Below, in pieces: positions 1 through 8,990 of a stretch of 64,000 bases of DNA (its first letter is position 1; every line of letters begins with the position of its first letter). The position numbers were made by a program, and so were the translations under genes. Under the pieces are notes generated by a model. The model was not told the DNA's origin. It ran no database searches and saw only the letters and a list, made by a program, of their open reading frames with translations. The stretch lies in NCBI RefSeq assembly GCF_900129405.1, contig NZ_FQVQ01000012.1, positions 45,912-109,911 on the forward strand, written 5' to 3'. The stretch is from Flavobacterium fontis (GTDB taxonomy: Bacteria > Bacteroidota > Bacteroidia > Flavobacteriales > Flavobacteriaceae).

Positions 1-264
1 TTGAAACAGGCGGCAGAGCGTGGCCGTAACCACCACATAATAAAAACTCCACGTACTGTAGGTATCGATTAGCACATAGTCGGAATTACGGGCATGGCGC
101 AATACTGCCCCTACTATATCGAGAAACCGCCACAGTAGGTTTTTTTTATCAGAAGCATACCGCACCGTAAATCCCTCCTGCTCCAAGTCGGGACCCAGCG
201 ATTCCATAACCGTTTGTCCGCGATTATGTTTAGACAGTTTGTTCCCGATGTAGAGTAATTTCAT
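1..264 (-). CDS. Glycosyltransferase, GT4-like, N-terminal part (cut by window edge)
   Basis: An open frame of 88 codons runs from an ATG at 264 to the left edge of the window and has no stop, so the C-terminal part lies outside. The N-terminus MKLLYIGNKLSKHNRG followed by QTVMESL resembles the first Rossmann strand and glycine-rich loop of GT4 (GT-B fold) glycosyltransferases. A second strand, SDYVLIDTYSTWSFYY, sits near residue 61. The start overlaps the 3' end of the upstream O-antigen ligase-like gene by 35 bases, which suggests translational coupling. The nucleotide-binding half with the EX7E motif is not visible, so the family call is an inference from the N-terminus and from the neighbouring glycosyltransferases. 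Confidence 0.65.
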   Translation of the reverse strand, partial: MKLLYIGNKLSKHNRGQTVMESLGPDLEQEGFTVRYASDKKNLLWRFLDIVGAVLRHARNSDYVLIDTYSTWSFYYVVVTATLCRLFQ

Positions 265-1603
265 TGGGGTCAATTAGGTAAACTTTCAGTAATGATAATG
301 CATAAATAAAGGAGGGAGCCGCCGTTCGCATGGCCGCATGGTTGATGGTTAACAACCAGAAGACTACAAAACAAAACGCATACACGTGTTGCCTATTCCC
401 TAAAAACAAAATGGTTGGAGTCATCACCAATAAGACCAATCCCAACAAACCAAAAAAACCATGTTCGCCGAGCATGCGGGTAATTTCGTTGTGGGAAGCA
501 ATAATCTGACCCGTTTCAGCCAAGCGAATTTCAGTCCCTTTGGCCACACCTACACCAAAAAATGGGTTTTCCAAAAAAGCATTGATTTCACTTTCTGCAA
601 TTTCTTCCCGACCGGTGAACTTACTCTCCTTCTCCCTTCCCATAGCGTCTTTATTGGCGTAACGGAGTCCAATCAATCCACCCGTTTGCACTTCGGTGTA
701 AAACCAAACTGAAGTGAGAATAACCGCCATGATTCCGCCAAAATAAAACATCTTCAAACGGCCTCGCTTGCTGGAATTGAAATACATAAAAGCAAACAAA
801 ATCACCAACATGGCAAATCCTGTAATCATACCGCCTCGGGAAAAAGTCACCAAACCACGGTAGGAAATATTGAGTGCTACTACGAGATTAATTAAAAACA
901 AGACTTTGGTTTTGGAAGCTACAAATAGACGCGAAAGGAACACAAACATCCCTAACCCTAGGGCAGTTGATACTTGGTTGGGACCAAATCCGCCCGATGT
1001 TTCTCCATTGGATCCCGTACCGGTTAACACCTCTTTTAAATCGGGAGTAAACAACCATAAATAGGTGGAACAAGCCACCATAGGTAGCCCTATCATAAGT
1101 AGGATATTATTCATTTCGGGAAAGGTGAGTTTCCTATTGTAACAATAGAGCGAAGCCATACCCAAACAAATAGGACCCGAAATATTAAATGCTAAAGTTT
1201 TTCGAATGTTTTGTGTGGTCAAATCCAATTCTTGGGTACCTAAAATTAATCCCGGCACCAATAACAGCAAGAAAATCCAATACGGAATTGCGTTTTTAGA
1301 AAACCCACTGTAAACCATCCCAATAGTCACGAAGAGCATGATACCGTACTTGGAAAATTCGTGGTTGGGGTTTCCCTCGGTCATCCGAAGAAACACTTCA
1401 CTTCCCACCAGATAAGCGGAAGCATACAGCACTTCGTTGTTTCGATTACGCGTTTTTATAATAAAATACAAACTCACAAAAAAGATGAGTATCCCATAAA
1501 TTTTTGAGATAAAAAGATTGAAATAAATAAGCACCCCCAACACCGCATGCACGAGGATGAGTAAGAGATAATTCCGTTCTTTTTGTTCTAAAAAATTAAA
1601 CAC
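230..1603 (-). CDS. O-antigen ligase / Wzy polymerase-like membrane protein
   Basis: This 457-residue, very hydrophobic protein has about ten or more predicted membrane segments. A large polar loop in the last third carries the pattern of the Wzy_C (O-antigen ligase) family: GREEIAESEINAFLENPFFG, then GVGVAKG, then SHNEITRMLGEHGFFG. Family members either polymerise undecaprenyl-linked repeat units or ligate a finished glycan to an acceptor at the periplasmic face, and sequence alone does not separate the two roles. Translation appears to start at a GTG at 1603, because no ATG occurs before residue 72. That GTG overlaps the stop of the upstream GT4 gene by 8 bases. A second, unrelated EpsG-like polymerase lies at 41242-42339. 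Confidence 0.8.
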   Translation of the reverse strand: MFNFLEQKERNYLLLILVHAVLGVLIYFNLFISKIYGILIFFVSLYFIIKTRNRNNEVLYASAYLVGSEVFLRMTEGNPNHEFSKYGIMLFVTIGMVYSGFSKNAIPYWIFLLLLVPGLILGTQELDLTTQNIRKTLAFNISGPICLGMASLYCYNRKLTFPEMNNILLMIGLPMVACSTYLWLFTPDLKEVLTGTGSNGETSGGFGPNQVSTALGLGMFVFLSRLFVASKTKVLFLINLVVALNISYRGLVTFSRGGMITGFAMLVILFAFMYFNSSKRGRLKMFYFGGIMAVILTSVWFYTEVQTGGLIGLRYANKDAMGREKESKFTGREEIAESEINAFLENPFFGVGVAKGTEIRLAETGQIIASHNEITRMLGEHGFFGLLGLVLLVMTPTILFLGNRQHVYAFCFVVFWLLTINHAAMRTAAPSFIYALSLLKVYLIDPNEITLHREQTV

Positions 1604-2666
1604 GAATCCAATTTTTATAACGTTGTATAATGGCGGTAGCCGAAAAATTTTCTTTCACAGCATGATGCCACGCCGTTCCATAAACTTGCCGCATTTCGGC
1701 GGAAGCCATAAGTGTTGATAAAGCCGAAGCCAATGCGGAAACATCGCCTTGAGGCACCAATACGCCGGTTTCACCCGAACTAATAATGGCTGGTATTTCA
1801 CCAACAGCGGTAGCCACAACGGGCAAATGATATTCGGCAGCCTCCAACAGAGAAACAGGTAAGCCTTCCGAATCGGAACTCAATACCATGAGATCAGCTT
1901 GTTGAAAAATCCAATTCGTATCAGGACATGTCCCATACCGAAACACTACCGATTCCAAATGATTGTCGTGGATAAAAGTAGTTATTTTTGCGGCATATTC
2001 ATCGTTAAAATCTTTCCCTACCAAATGATAGGTCCAATCGGGAAATGCATCGCGAATTTGCACTATAGCCTCCAGCAAAAGAAGCTGATTTTTTTGGGGA
2101 CGTAAATTAGCAAGATTCAAAACCCTTTTTCCTGAACCACCATGCAAGGAAGTTACTTTTTTTTCTTGGATTGAAGGGAATGAAAAATTGGGGAAATACT
2201 GAATATTTTTACACCACATGCGCTGTTGGGACCATTGGGCCAACTTGTGATTCACGGGTAGAATTCCCCAAAAAAATAAGGAGAAAAAACGTAAGGGATA
2301 CAGGGGCCGCTCTTCGGGAAACTCACTCAATCCATAATGGTCATGCCAAATAATTTGCAAATGTGGCAGGGTAAATTTTAACAAAACCGCCCAAAAGAAC
2401 GAACTCGAATGCGCGTGGATCCATTCGATTTTATGGCGTTTGCAAAAAGATCTCACGCGAAAAAGTGCTGGAATATCAATCGTTCCTTTTTTTTGTACAA
2501 AAAGATAAGGTACCTCGGGATGCAATTCAGCGCGCAAAGGCCCCTCTTTTCGAGTTACTGCCAAAGCCACAAAATCGCCAGCTTGGTGCAAAGCATTGGC
2601 ATAATTAACCGCCATGCGTTCGGCCCCTCCGGTTTCTAACGTATCTATGAATTGTAGTATTCTCAT
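1596..2666 (-). CDS. Glycosyltransferase family 4
   Basis: This 356-residue GT-B fold enzyme is predicted to transfer a sugar from a nucleotide donor to a lipid-linked acceptor at the inner face of the membrane. The N-terminus MRILQFIDTLETGGAERM holds the glycine-rich acceptor-side loop (TGGAER). The C-terminal donor domain contains LNLANLRPQKNQ and the EX7E element EGLPVSLLE, followed by VVATAVGEIP. The ATG at 2666 overlaps the stop of the upstream gene in an ATGA arrangement, and the 3' end overlaps the ligase-like gene. The donor and acceptor sugars cannot be told from sequence. Confidence 0.88.
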   Translation of the reverse strand: MRILQFIDTLETGGAERMAVNYANALHQAGDFVALAVTRKEGPLRAELHPEVPYLFVQKKGTIDIPALFRVRSFCKRHKIEWIHAHSSSFFWAVLLKFTLPHLQIIWHDHYGLSEFPEERPLYPLRFFSLFFWGILPVNHKLAQWSQQRMWCKNIQYFPNFSFPSIQEKKVTSLHGGSGKRVLNLANLRPQKNQLLLLEAIVQIRDAFPDWTYHLVGKDFNDEYAAKITTFIHDNHLESVVFRYGTCPDTNWIFQQADLMVLSSDSEGLPVSLLEAAEYHLPVVATAVGEIPAIISSGETGVLVPQGDVSALASALSTLMASAEMRQVYGTAWHHAVKENFSATAIIQRYKNWIRV

Positions 2667-3781
2667 GGTTGCATTAGTTTACGGATAGCCATTTCAAAAG
2701 CGTCCAAGGTATATTGCCGTGACCATTCCATAGCGAGTTGCGATTGTTGCCGTAAAGCTTTCGGGTCGGTACAGGCTTGTTGAATTTGATCAATATCGCG
2801 GTTGATGTCCAACGTCAAGATGAGTCCTCTTTGCCCCTTATTCAGCATTTGGGGCACACATGAAACAGGGGTAGCCCAAGGTATAGCGCCCCAAAACATC
2901 GCTTCGGCCACAGCTTTGGGCCAACCCTCACTCTGCGACGGAAGACATAGAAAATGAGCCTCACATAGCGCTTGCTGAATTACCTCGCGGGGTTGATTGC
3001 CATAGCAAATAATCCACTCCGACAAATTTTGCTCCTGAATAAACTGTGTTATCCGAGCGTGTTCAGCTCCATGCCCATACAGTGCTAACGTGATTGGAAC
3101 ACCGCGTTCTCGTAGTTTTGCCACCAATTGCACGACATACATTGGCCGTTTGTTTGCGCCAAGGGTACCTACAAAAACCACATGCCACGGACGACGCTCC
3201 CACCGATCAGCAACAGGGTGAATTTCGGAAACATAATAACTCGCTGTGAAAAACGGTTTGATATTTTTCGTGCTGTTTTCCCATTCGCCATACACCAAGA
3301 CCTGCATGTTTTTGGTAAGAAAAGTATTTCGCAAGATCCATTTTTGCAAACGATAACTAATTGGCTGTTTGGACTTTAAATCCCAATTCCCAGCGTATTT
3401 GGCAGTTTTAACTTTGTGTGGAAAAAAAATTTGTACAATGCATCCTAGCAAACTAATATTTCCAGGACATCGCAAATGAATATGATCGGCCCAAAACATT
3501 GACTTAAAAATCAAAAAGCTATTGATAAATGAGTACAGTAAGGCTAAAAACGAATTTTTTACTGTTTTTACATTAAAACTTTTAACCTCATATATTTTGG
3601 TCACAGCAAAGGATATCTTAGAAATCAATAGGCCGTTGTCTTCTTCCCAAATCGGGCAAGTGAACGCGATTTCTTCCGCATAGTTAGCCCAAACTGCTAA
3701 CTCTTTGACATACGGACTGTAAGCATAATAATCATTTCCTTTTTTAATGAAAGGCGCGGCTGAAATGACAAGCAATTTCAT
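2663..3781 (-). CDS. Glycosyltransferase family 4
   Basis: This is a 372-residue GT4-type glycosyltransferase. Its C-terminal half holds VVFVGTLGANKRPMYVVQLV (the start of the donor domain) and the EX7E motif EGWPKAVAE, followed by GAIPWATPVSCVPQML. The N-terminal acceptor domain begins MKLLVISAAPFIKKGNDYYA and is more divergent than in the neighbours. It starts with ATG at 3781, sharing one base with the stop of the upstream acetyltransferase (TAATG), and ends in an ATGA overlap with the next GT4 gene. The first half, around 3400-3700, is AT-rich compared with the second half. Confidence 0.85.
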   Translation of the reverse strand: MKLLVISAAPFIKKGNDYYAYSPYVKELAVWANYAEEIAFTCPIWEEDNGLLISKISFAVTKIYEVKSFNVKTVKNSFLALLYSFINSFLIFKSMFWADHIHLRCPGNISLLGCIVQIFFPHKVKTAKYAGNWDLKSKQPISYRLQKWILRNTFLTKNMQVLVYGEWENSTKNIKPFFTASYYVSEIHPVADRWERRPWHVVFVGTLGANKRPMYVVQLVAKLRERGVPITLALYGHGAEHARITQFIQEQNLSEWIICYGNQPREVIQQALCEAHFLCLPSQSEGWPKAVAEAMFWGAIPWATPVSCVPQMLNKGQRGLILTLDINRDIDQIQQACTDPKALRQQSQLAMEWSRQYTLDAFEMAIRKLMQP

Positions 3782-4335
3782 TAAATATATCCTTTTGAAC
3801 TTTTACTTGAAACTAAAGTTGCCGGCACCCCCACCACAACTCCATTTTCTGGAACATCGCTACTTACGAGAGAGCAAGCCCCTACGAGTGCGTTATCACC
3901 AATACTTATTTTTCCGGCTAGTACTGCATTGGCGCCAATATAGACATTATTGCCAATAACAGGTACACCTCGTTTATCGCCCAAACCAGAAACGCCAATG
4001 GTTACCCCTTGTGAAATATTACAATTGTTTCCAATTTTTGTGTTAGAATTTAAAATGATACCCCCAAAATGGGCAATATAAAAAGAGTGTCCAATTTGTG
4101 CAGAGGCTGGAATGGATATTCCGGTTATAATTTCAATACCTTTTTGCCAGAAATACATCGGTAGCATGACCAATATTCTGAAGGGTTGAATTTTGACATT
4201 TCGAAAGAAAAAATGAGCTATCCTGTATTGAAATTGCGCCCAAAATCCCTGAGTTAGCAATATAATTACAATGCCATGAGCGCCATACTTTTTGTATTTG
4301 CGGTAATCGGACTGAATAAGGCTGAATAGCGTCAT
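3781..4335 (-). CDS. Serine acetyltransferase-like hexapeptide O-acetyltransferase
   Basis: This is a 184-residue left-handed beta-helix acyltransferase of the serine O-acetyltransferase/WcaB group. The first about 70 residues are hydrophobic and helical. The hexapeptide repeats follow: IPASAQIGHSFYIAHFGGII, then NTKIGNNCNISQGVTIGV, then IGNNVYIGANAVLAGKISIG, with the conserved histidines of SAT-type active sites. It probably acetylates a sugar hydroxyl in the glycan rather than serine, given its setting among glycosyltransferases. It is the first gene after a 423-base gap, so it may begin its own transcript, although no clear promoter was found. Confidence 0.8.
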   Translation of the reverse strand: MTLFSLIQSDYRKYKKYGAHGIVIILLTQGFWAQFQYRIAHFFFRNVKIQPFRILVMLPMYFWQKGIEIITGISIPASAQIGHSFYIAHFGGIILNSNTKIGNNCNISQGVTIGVSGLGDKRGVPVIGNNVYIGANAVLAGKISIGDNALVGACSLVSSDVPENGVVVGVPATLVSSKSSKGYI

Positions 4336-4758
4336 ATTTTGTAATCACGTTTTATTTGAAAGAAAAAAGAACCCATCGAAAATAAACCTTACGATTTAGT
4401 TCCCTCTTCTTATGCATTGCTGGTGGTAAATATATTGCTAAATCTGAAGAATGTCAACAATTACGCTTTTGTATTGCATTTTATTCGTACCGTGAATGAA
4501 GGAATTGGTAATGTCAAGCGTTATACTTAACTCCGATTCTAACTTCCTTTCACCTTATTGAAACGAACAAGTACTGCCGAATCAATCGCTAAAATGAGCT
4601 TTTACGCAGGCTGATCGCTATTCATATCCCATTTTATTGGATAATTTCACCATTACATCAGTGACTTCAGGCCAACGATAACTTTAAAATTAAATTGAAA
4701 ATTGAAACGTTAAAAATTCAGCCGATTCAAAAAAAACACAATCTGCAAATAGGTGTGA
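4336..4758. other. Gene-free AT-rich gap of 423 bases, possible gene remnant
   Basis: No intact gene is visible here although the flanking genes are tightly packed. On the plus strand a reading frame without a start codon stays open for about 48 codons (roughly 4385-4531, ending in TAA). On the minus strand short open pieces are broken by stops. This looks like decayed coding sequence or a recombination scar. A weak inverted repeat with a T-run just after the stop of the 4759 gene could serve as a terminator, but its stem is only four base pairs. Confidence 0.4.
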
Positions 4759-5703
4759 TTATGGCTTTAAAGCATAATATTCTTTCAATAACGCATCTCC
4801 TTTTCGCACTTCACCATCTTTCAAAAAGGTAAATGCATATCCCTTAGGAAAAGATACTGACCGTTGATGTAAAGTAAAACGATCGAGGTATTTTAACCAT
4901 CCAAACATAAATCGCGAAAGGAAAAGTGCCCCTTGGCGGTAGTATCTTTGTGCCGATAAATTCATCATATAATTGCCCAATGTAACCCCAACCATTGCGG
5001 CATTACTCTCGGTTATCGACGCTTTTTCTATGCTACACTGTTCAAATAAAATTCGCAATCCTGTAAACGTAAATCGAAAAAAGTCATACGGCTGACCGTG
5101 ATAGGGATAATTCTGAGGAGCTTCCATTTGGATACGACCTCCAATTTTGGTTACGCGCTGTGCTTCTTGGGCCACTTTCCAGGGATTCATGGTATGTTCC
5201 AAAACTTGGGCCGCAAATACTAAATCAAAAAATCCATCAGGAAAAGGAATTTCATGGGCATCAATCACACAATCGGCATCCAATCCCAAATGCACATCAC
5301 TACATACGACCTCGCAGGCATGAAAAAGACTTTTATAATAGGCTACTTTATCCCCTGAACCAATGACTAGCACCCGCCCCCCTTGTGCATTGACGGTTTG
5401 GGCCAACTCGCGGTACCGCTTTTCGAGGTGAAAATCTTTGGCCAATGAAGGAAGGACGCGCTTGCGAAGATAATTTTTTATCGAACCTTGGGTGTCAATA
5501 AAAGTAGCTTCTTGTGTGGTAGTTGTATTTTGTAAAATACCCTCTATGGTAAATAAGGAATCTTCCGAGAGTAATACAGGCTTTCCTTGCAATATCGGTA
5601 AGCTATGACCGTCCGCAAAACGAATCATATGGGAATCAACAGCCGAAACTGAAGTTCTTGTTTTGGGATGAATAAGGGATTGAAGAATTGCGTCAGCGAT
5701 CAT
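4759..5703 (-). CDS. Class I SAM-dependent methyltransferase
   Basis: This 314-residue protein has an N-terminal Trm112-like segment (LIHPKTRTSVSAVDSHMIRF, residues about 10-45) followed by a class I methyltransferase fold. Motif I is RVLVIGSGDK (about residue 110). Then come CSDVHLGLDADCVIDAHEIP and FFDLVFAAQVLEHTMNPWKV, typical of the Methyltransf_11 type. The pattern is frequent in cell-surface glycan clusters, where such enzymes methylate a sugar or act on lipid-linked glycan. It overlaps the upstream GT2 gene by ATGA at 5700-5703. It is the last gene before the 423-base gap. Confidence 0.82.
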   Translation of the reverse strand: MIADAILQSLIHPKTRTSVSAVDSHMIRFADGHSLPILQGKPVLLSEDSLFTIEGILQNTTTTQEATFIDTQGSIKNYLRKRVLPSLAKDFHLEKRYRELAQTVNAQGGRVLVIGSGDKVAYYKSLFHACEVVCSDVHLGLDADCVIDAHEIPFPDGFFDLVFAAQVLEHTMNPWKVAQEAQRVTKIGGRIQMEAPQNYPYHGQPYDFFRFTFTGLRILFEQCSIEKASITESNAAMVGVTLGNYMMNLSAQRYYRQGALFLSRFMFGWLKYLDRFTLHQRSVSFPKGYAFTFLKDGEVRKGDALLKEYYALKP

Positions 5704-6710
5704 GAATGTTCAATTTTGGGTTGATGGACGATAAGGCTAAGCCATCCTGAAAGACGTCCGAGCGTCTCCCGAAGGCAGTCCATGCGATTGGAGGCGGTAA
5801 AGATATTACTAAATCGAATGGCAATCAACACGCCAGTGATAAGATTCCATTTCACGCGGTTGCGCCATCCCGGTTGTGGGGCATACACACGCCACACATA
5901 CCACCCGTTTCGCACAACCATGCGTCCATATTTATAGGCATTGGGACGGCCTGAAAAATCATGATGGTGACTTAATCGTGCCGCAGTATTCACATACAAC
6001 GGTCCCAACTTGGAAAGACGTGACGTAAAATCGGCATCTTCATAAAGTCCGTATCCCTCAAAATAATGGGAAAATTGTAGGCGATCAAAAACCGATTTTC
6101 GAAATGAAGAAACACCTCCCATAAATTGTTGCACAGGATAAATTTTTCCACTGGGCGGTAAAAACCCCACACTGCGTCCATGGGAAAACATCGGGATAAA
6201 ACCCGGAGGCACGTCAGCATCCAGTCCCAATTGGCGACGCGTTTTATTTCGCAAAGGTTCGCTTCGTTTCCACCCGTCGAAGGCAAACCAAGAATTACTG
6301 GGGGTTTCATTGGATTGCATTGGAACCCATTGCGTTTCATTGGTGATATAGCCTCCCACACCCAACGCTTCGGGATATACCGCATAGGTTTGCAACAGTG
6401 CTTCAAAATAGGTAGGCTCGAGTAGCACATCGTCATCCAAAAAACAAACAATATCGGTTTGAGCCTCTACCTGTTGAATCCCAAAATTGCGCTGTTTCGT
6501 TAGACCGCGTTGCGCTGGATCCACTCGAAAATAAACCAAATTGGCAAATGGATTTGCGTGCAACATCGCTTCGGTTTGTTCGTCGGGAGAGCCGTCGATT
6601 ATGAGTATGGCATCGGGATACTGCGTTTGCGTACGTACCGTTTGAAGGAGTCGAAGCAAACTTTCAGCGCGTTTGTAGGTGCAAATGATTAAAGTAACCT
6701 TAAGCGCCAT
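5700..6710 (-). CDS. Glycosyltransferase family 2
   Basis: This 336-residue GT-A enzyme starts with MALKVTLIICTYKRAESLLR. An upstream in-frame ATG at 6821 would add 37 residues lying inside the preceding gene. The ATG at 6710 fits the family start and gives an 11-base overlap with the GNAT gene. The nucleotide-binding region shows LIIDGSPDE and TKQRNFGIQQ, then the metal-binding DXD-type motif CFLDDDVLLEP. The acceptor-side half holds FRKSVFDRLQF and YEDADFTSRLSKLG. The C-terminus is partly hydrophobic. It is predicted to add one sugar to the growing glycan in the cytoplasm. Confidence 0.87.
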   Translation of the reverse strand: MALKVTLIICTYKRAESLLRLLQTVRTQTQYPDAILIIDGSPDEQTEAMLHANPFANLVYFRVDPAQRGLTKQRNFGIQQVEAQTDIVCFLDDDVLLEPTYFEALLQTYAVYPEALGVGGYITNETQWVPMQSNETPSNSWFAFDGWKRSEPLRNKTRRQLGLDADVPPGFIPMFSHGRSVGFLPPSGKIYPVQQFMGGVSSFRKSVFDRLQFSHYFEGYGLYEDADFTSRLSKLGPLYVNTAARLSHHHDFSGRPNAYKYGRMVVRNGWYVWRVYAPQPGWRNRVKWNLITGVLIAIRFSNIFTASNRMDCLRETLGRLSGWLSLIVHQPKIEHS

Positions 6711-7170
6711 AATGGACTTCTTGATTGAGGTAAAAAAATAAAAATCGCTTGGTTTTAACCGTTGCATACAACGTAAACCCTGCCTTTTCAATGCCTTTAA
6801 TGGAAGGCGTATTGTGAACATCTACGATCACAAAAACCTCGGGAACCTGTTCTTCCACCAGAAGTTTGTTGGTGATTAAATTGAGCATGGCGGGATAAAT
6901 CCCGTGCCCGCGATAATCGTTATGTGTAAAGCAATTGCCAATGGTAGGCCCTTGTTTATTGATGATTCCTAAAAAGTGTAGCCGCTTGTAAACGGTACTT
7001 TCATGAATCGTGCAACCCTCTTTTTCGATACGATAAGTGGTTTGACCCTTTTTATTGTGCTCAATATGATAAGCGTATTCCGGTTCAGGCAAATCCACCA
7101 CATAAGGTGTATCGCGATGATACACATACATGTGAATGGTTTTCATTTTAAAATATTTAAAAATACTCAT
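6700..7170 (-). CDS. GNAT-family N-acetyltransferase
   Basis: This small acetyltransferase (156 residues from the ATG at 7170, or 148 from the ATG at 7146) has a recognisable GNAT acetyl-CoA loop, NDYRGHGIYPAML (about residue 90). The typical C-terminal pattern follows: VDVHNTPSIKGIEKAGFTLY. Enzymes of this kind acetylate an amino group. Within a sugar cluster an amino-sugar nucleotide is a reasonable substrate, but that is inference. It lies between a methyltransferase and a GT2 gene and overlaps the latter by 11 bases. Confidence 0.78.
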   Translation of the reverse strand: MSIFKYFKMKTIHMYVYHRDTPYVVDLPEPEYAYHIEHNKKGQTTYRIEKEGCTIHESTVYKRLHFLGIINKQGPTIGNCFTHNDYRGHGIYPAMLNLITNKLLVEEQVPEVFVIVDVHNTPSIKGIEKAGFTLYATVKTKRFLFFYLNQEVHYGA

Positions 7171-7184
7171 GCCTGCTGAATGCC

Positions 7185-7931
7185 TTACTTCGTTGCAAAA
7201 AAGATTAAATTGTTATAGCCTTTCAATCGGTTGTAGGGAATCCCCATTTCTTTATACAACTCCGATAGCGATTTGATTTCTATATTCTTGAAGCCGTTGT
7301 CTTTCAAATGATCGTACAAGCCCGCTTTGGAAAAATAATACCCTTTTACATTAAATCCATAAAATCCCGTATTGCGGTTGCCCACCTCATTTCGAAGTAA
7401 TGGTTTAAACAATCGTCGTAACCAGAAGTAGAACGTTTTTTGAGGCGTACCCACTTGATTGTGAACAACACCCAGCAAACATCCGTTGGGTTTTAAAATG
7501 CGATGCACCATTTGAAAAAGCGTATACCGTTCTTTTTGTGTAGCTACAAAAGTGAGGATACAACTCATTAGGGTCACCAACTCATAGGTTGCCTCGGGAG
7601 CCGTGTAGGTTACCGCATCTTGAACGCCAAGCGTCACTTTATCGGAGAACCCCCAACGTTGGATATTTTCTCTCCCTTTGGCAATCATATTTTCAGAAAT
7701 ATCCGTAGCGTAGATTTTCTGAATGTCCATAAACTCCAAAAGTCCCTTTACCTCACGCGCCGTACCACATCCGAACACTTTAGCTTGTTGAATGGAGATT
7801 TGTTGCGCTTGAAAATAAGCTACTGCTTTTTCATACAAATACGCTTCATAATTGGCCGTATTTTCTACTGTCTTATCCTGAGAATAAATCACGTCTTCCC
7901 GTTCCCAGAATTCCTTATTTTCAATCTTCAT
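7185..7931 (-). CDS. Class I SAM-dependent methyltransferase
   Basis: This is a 248-residue methyltransferase with motif I KVFGCGTAREVKGLLEF (about residue 50), the acidic residue after strand two in IYATDISENMIAKGRENIQR, and a motif IV region in TYELVTLMSCILTFV. The post-motif segment MVHRILKPNGCLLGVVHNQV is typical of the family. The start ATG directly follows the TAA of the FemAB-like gene with no spacer, which indicates one transcript. The substrate is unknown. It sits within a run of modifying genes (6700-10603: GNAT, methyltransferase, FemAB-like, deacetylase-like). Confidence 0.82.
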   Translation of the reverse strand: MKIENKEFWEREDVIYSQDKTVENTANYEAYLYEKAVAYFQAQQISIQQAKVFGCGTAREVKGLLEFMDIQKIYATDISENMIAKGRENIQRWGFSDKVTLGVQDAVTYTAPEATYELVTLMSCILTFVATQKERYTLFQMVHRILKPNGCLLGVVHNQVGTPQKTFYFWLRRLFKPLLRNEVGNRNTGFYGFNVKGYYFSKAGLYDHLKDNGFKNIEIKSLSELYKEMGIPYNRLKGYNNLIFFATK

Positions 7932-8990
7932 TTATCTTTTAATCCGTTTTAAGAGTTTTGCAATGCGTCCTTTATAGGGTTTTATCCACGTGTCAAAGTA
8001 ACGAAAAATTTTAAAGCGAATCGGTTTCAATACACGGTAATAGGTCCCTTCGTGAAAATAGTAGGGTACTGTGCCGAAACTCCCTTTAAACGCTTTCACA
8101 CCCTCAGAGCCCCCTAAGGATATATTGTAACCATCCATTCCCTCTTGAAGTGCCATTTCTAACGCCTTCATTTGGAGGTAATGGCCGGTATGCCGCGTGG
8201 GTTTCTCTTTAACAGTCCCCCCCATGACATAGGTGTAATAGTGTCCCGCTTTTAAAAACAATCCTGCGCCTTTGAGTTGCCCATCCGATGTGGTGGTCAA
8301 CAGTTTTAATCGCCCTTTACCAATCAAGTTGAGTAGTGTTGGACCGATGTCGGACCATGATCGAATTTGATAGCCATTTTCATCAGCATTTTTCTGACAT
8401 AAAGCGTAGGCTTGAGCCACTTCATCTGGAGTAAGGGCATAAGAGAGTTGTTCGTTTTTCCGCATACCGCTGCGAACATCCCGACGAAAAGAAGCCGAAG
8501 GAAAAGATTCTATTAAACCCTCAACTGTTTTTTGGCCCGTGAGGTCCACCCAATTAAATCCCGGACTGGAATAAACGTATTTGAAGGCATTTCCGCTTTG
8601 AAATCCCTGTGGGATATAATCTTTATGAAACGGATACATGGGTCGACAGTTTTGGGTTCCCATCGGAATGGTAAACTGAATCATGCAGGCGCCTACCGCT
8701 TGTGCGCGATTCACTGCCGCCTCCAAACAGGCTTGAATTACCTCGGGTGCTGTGCCAATAGGTCCGTAGGGTATAATGTAAAATCGAAAACCCAGCACTT
8801 TGGCAATAACAGCCCCAAAACCTCCTTGAATGCCCTCTGCCGTTTGATACACCCCTATTTCCGTTTGAAATCCGTAGTTTCGGTAGGAATGTAACCAATC
8901 GGAATACAACAAATGAGCGCCCTGTGGATACTGCTCTACAAAAGCATCCCAAGCCTCAAAATCAGTCGCAGTGGTAGGAAATTGTATCAT
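7932..8990 (-). CDS. FemAB/BioF2-like GNAT-fold acyl or aminoacyl transferase
   Basis: This 352-residue protein has the look of the FemAB-like double-GNAT family. The N-terminal half holds HLLYSDWLHSYRNYG and GPIGTAPEVIQACLEAAVN. The C-terminal half holds GLFLKAGHYYTYVMGG, the tract TGHYLQMKALEMALQEGMDG, and the ending GGSEGVKAFKGSFGTVP, which matches the common K-x-x-F-G signature. FemAB proteins move amino acids from aminoacyl-tRNA onto peptidoglycan precursors. Relatives in polysaccharide loci are thought to acylate amino groups of sugars. It overlaps the deacetylase-like gene by ATGA, so the two may act in sequence. Confidence 0.75.
   Translation of the reverse strand: MIQFPTTATDFEAWDAFVEQYPQGAHLLYSDWLHSYRNYGFQTEIGVYQTAEGIQGGFGAVIAKVLGFRFYIIPYGPIGTAPEVIQACLEAAVNRAQAVGACMIQFTIPMGTQNCRPMYPFHKDYIPQGFQSGNAFKYVYSSPGFNWVDLTGQKTVEGLIESFPSASFRRDVRSGMRKNEQLSYALTPDEVAQAYALCQKNADENGYQIRSWSDIGPTLLNLIGKGRLKLLTTTSDGQLKGAGLFLKAGHYYTYVMGGTVKEKPTRHTGHYLQMKALEMALQEGMDGYNISLGGSEGVKAFKGSFGTVPYYFHEGTYYRVLKPIRFKIFRYFDTWIKPYKGRIAKLLKRIKR

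Noticed and set aside
461..712. Plus-strand open frame of 83 codons
   Set aside because: It lies wholly inside the ligase-like gene on the other strand, has no recognisable motif, and belongs to the many antisense shadows along this locus.
4385..4531. Plus-strand open frame of about 48 codons in the 423-base gap
   Set aside because: It has no start codon and no family match that I can recognise, so it is described as possible remnant, not called as a gene.
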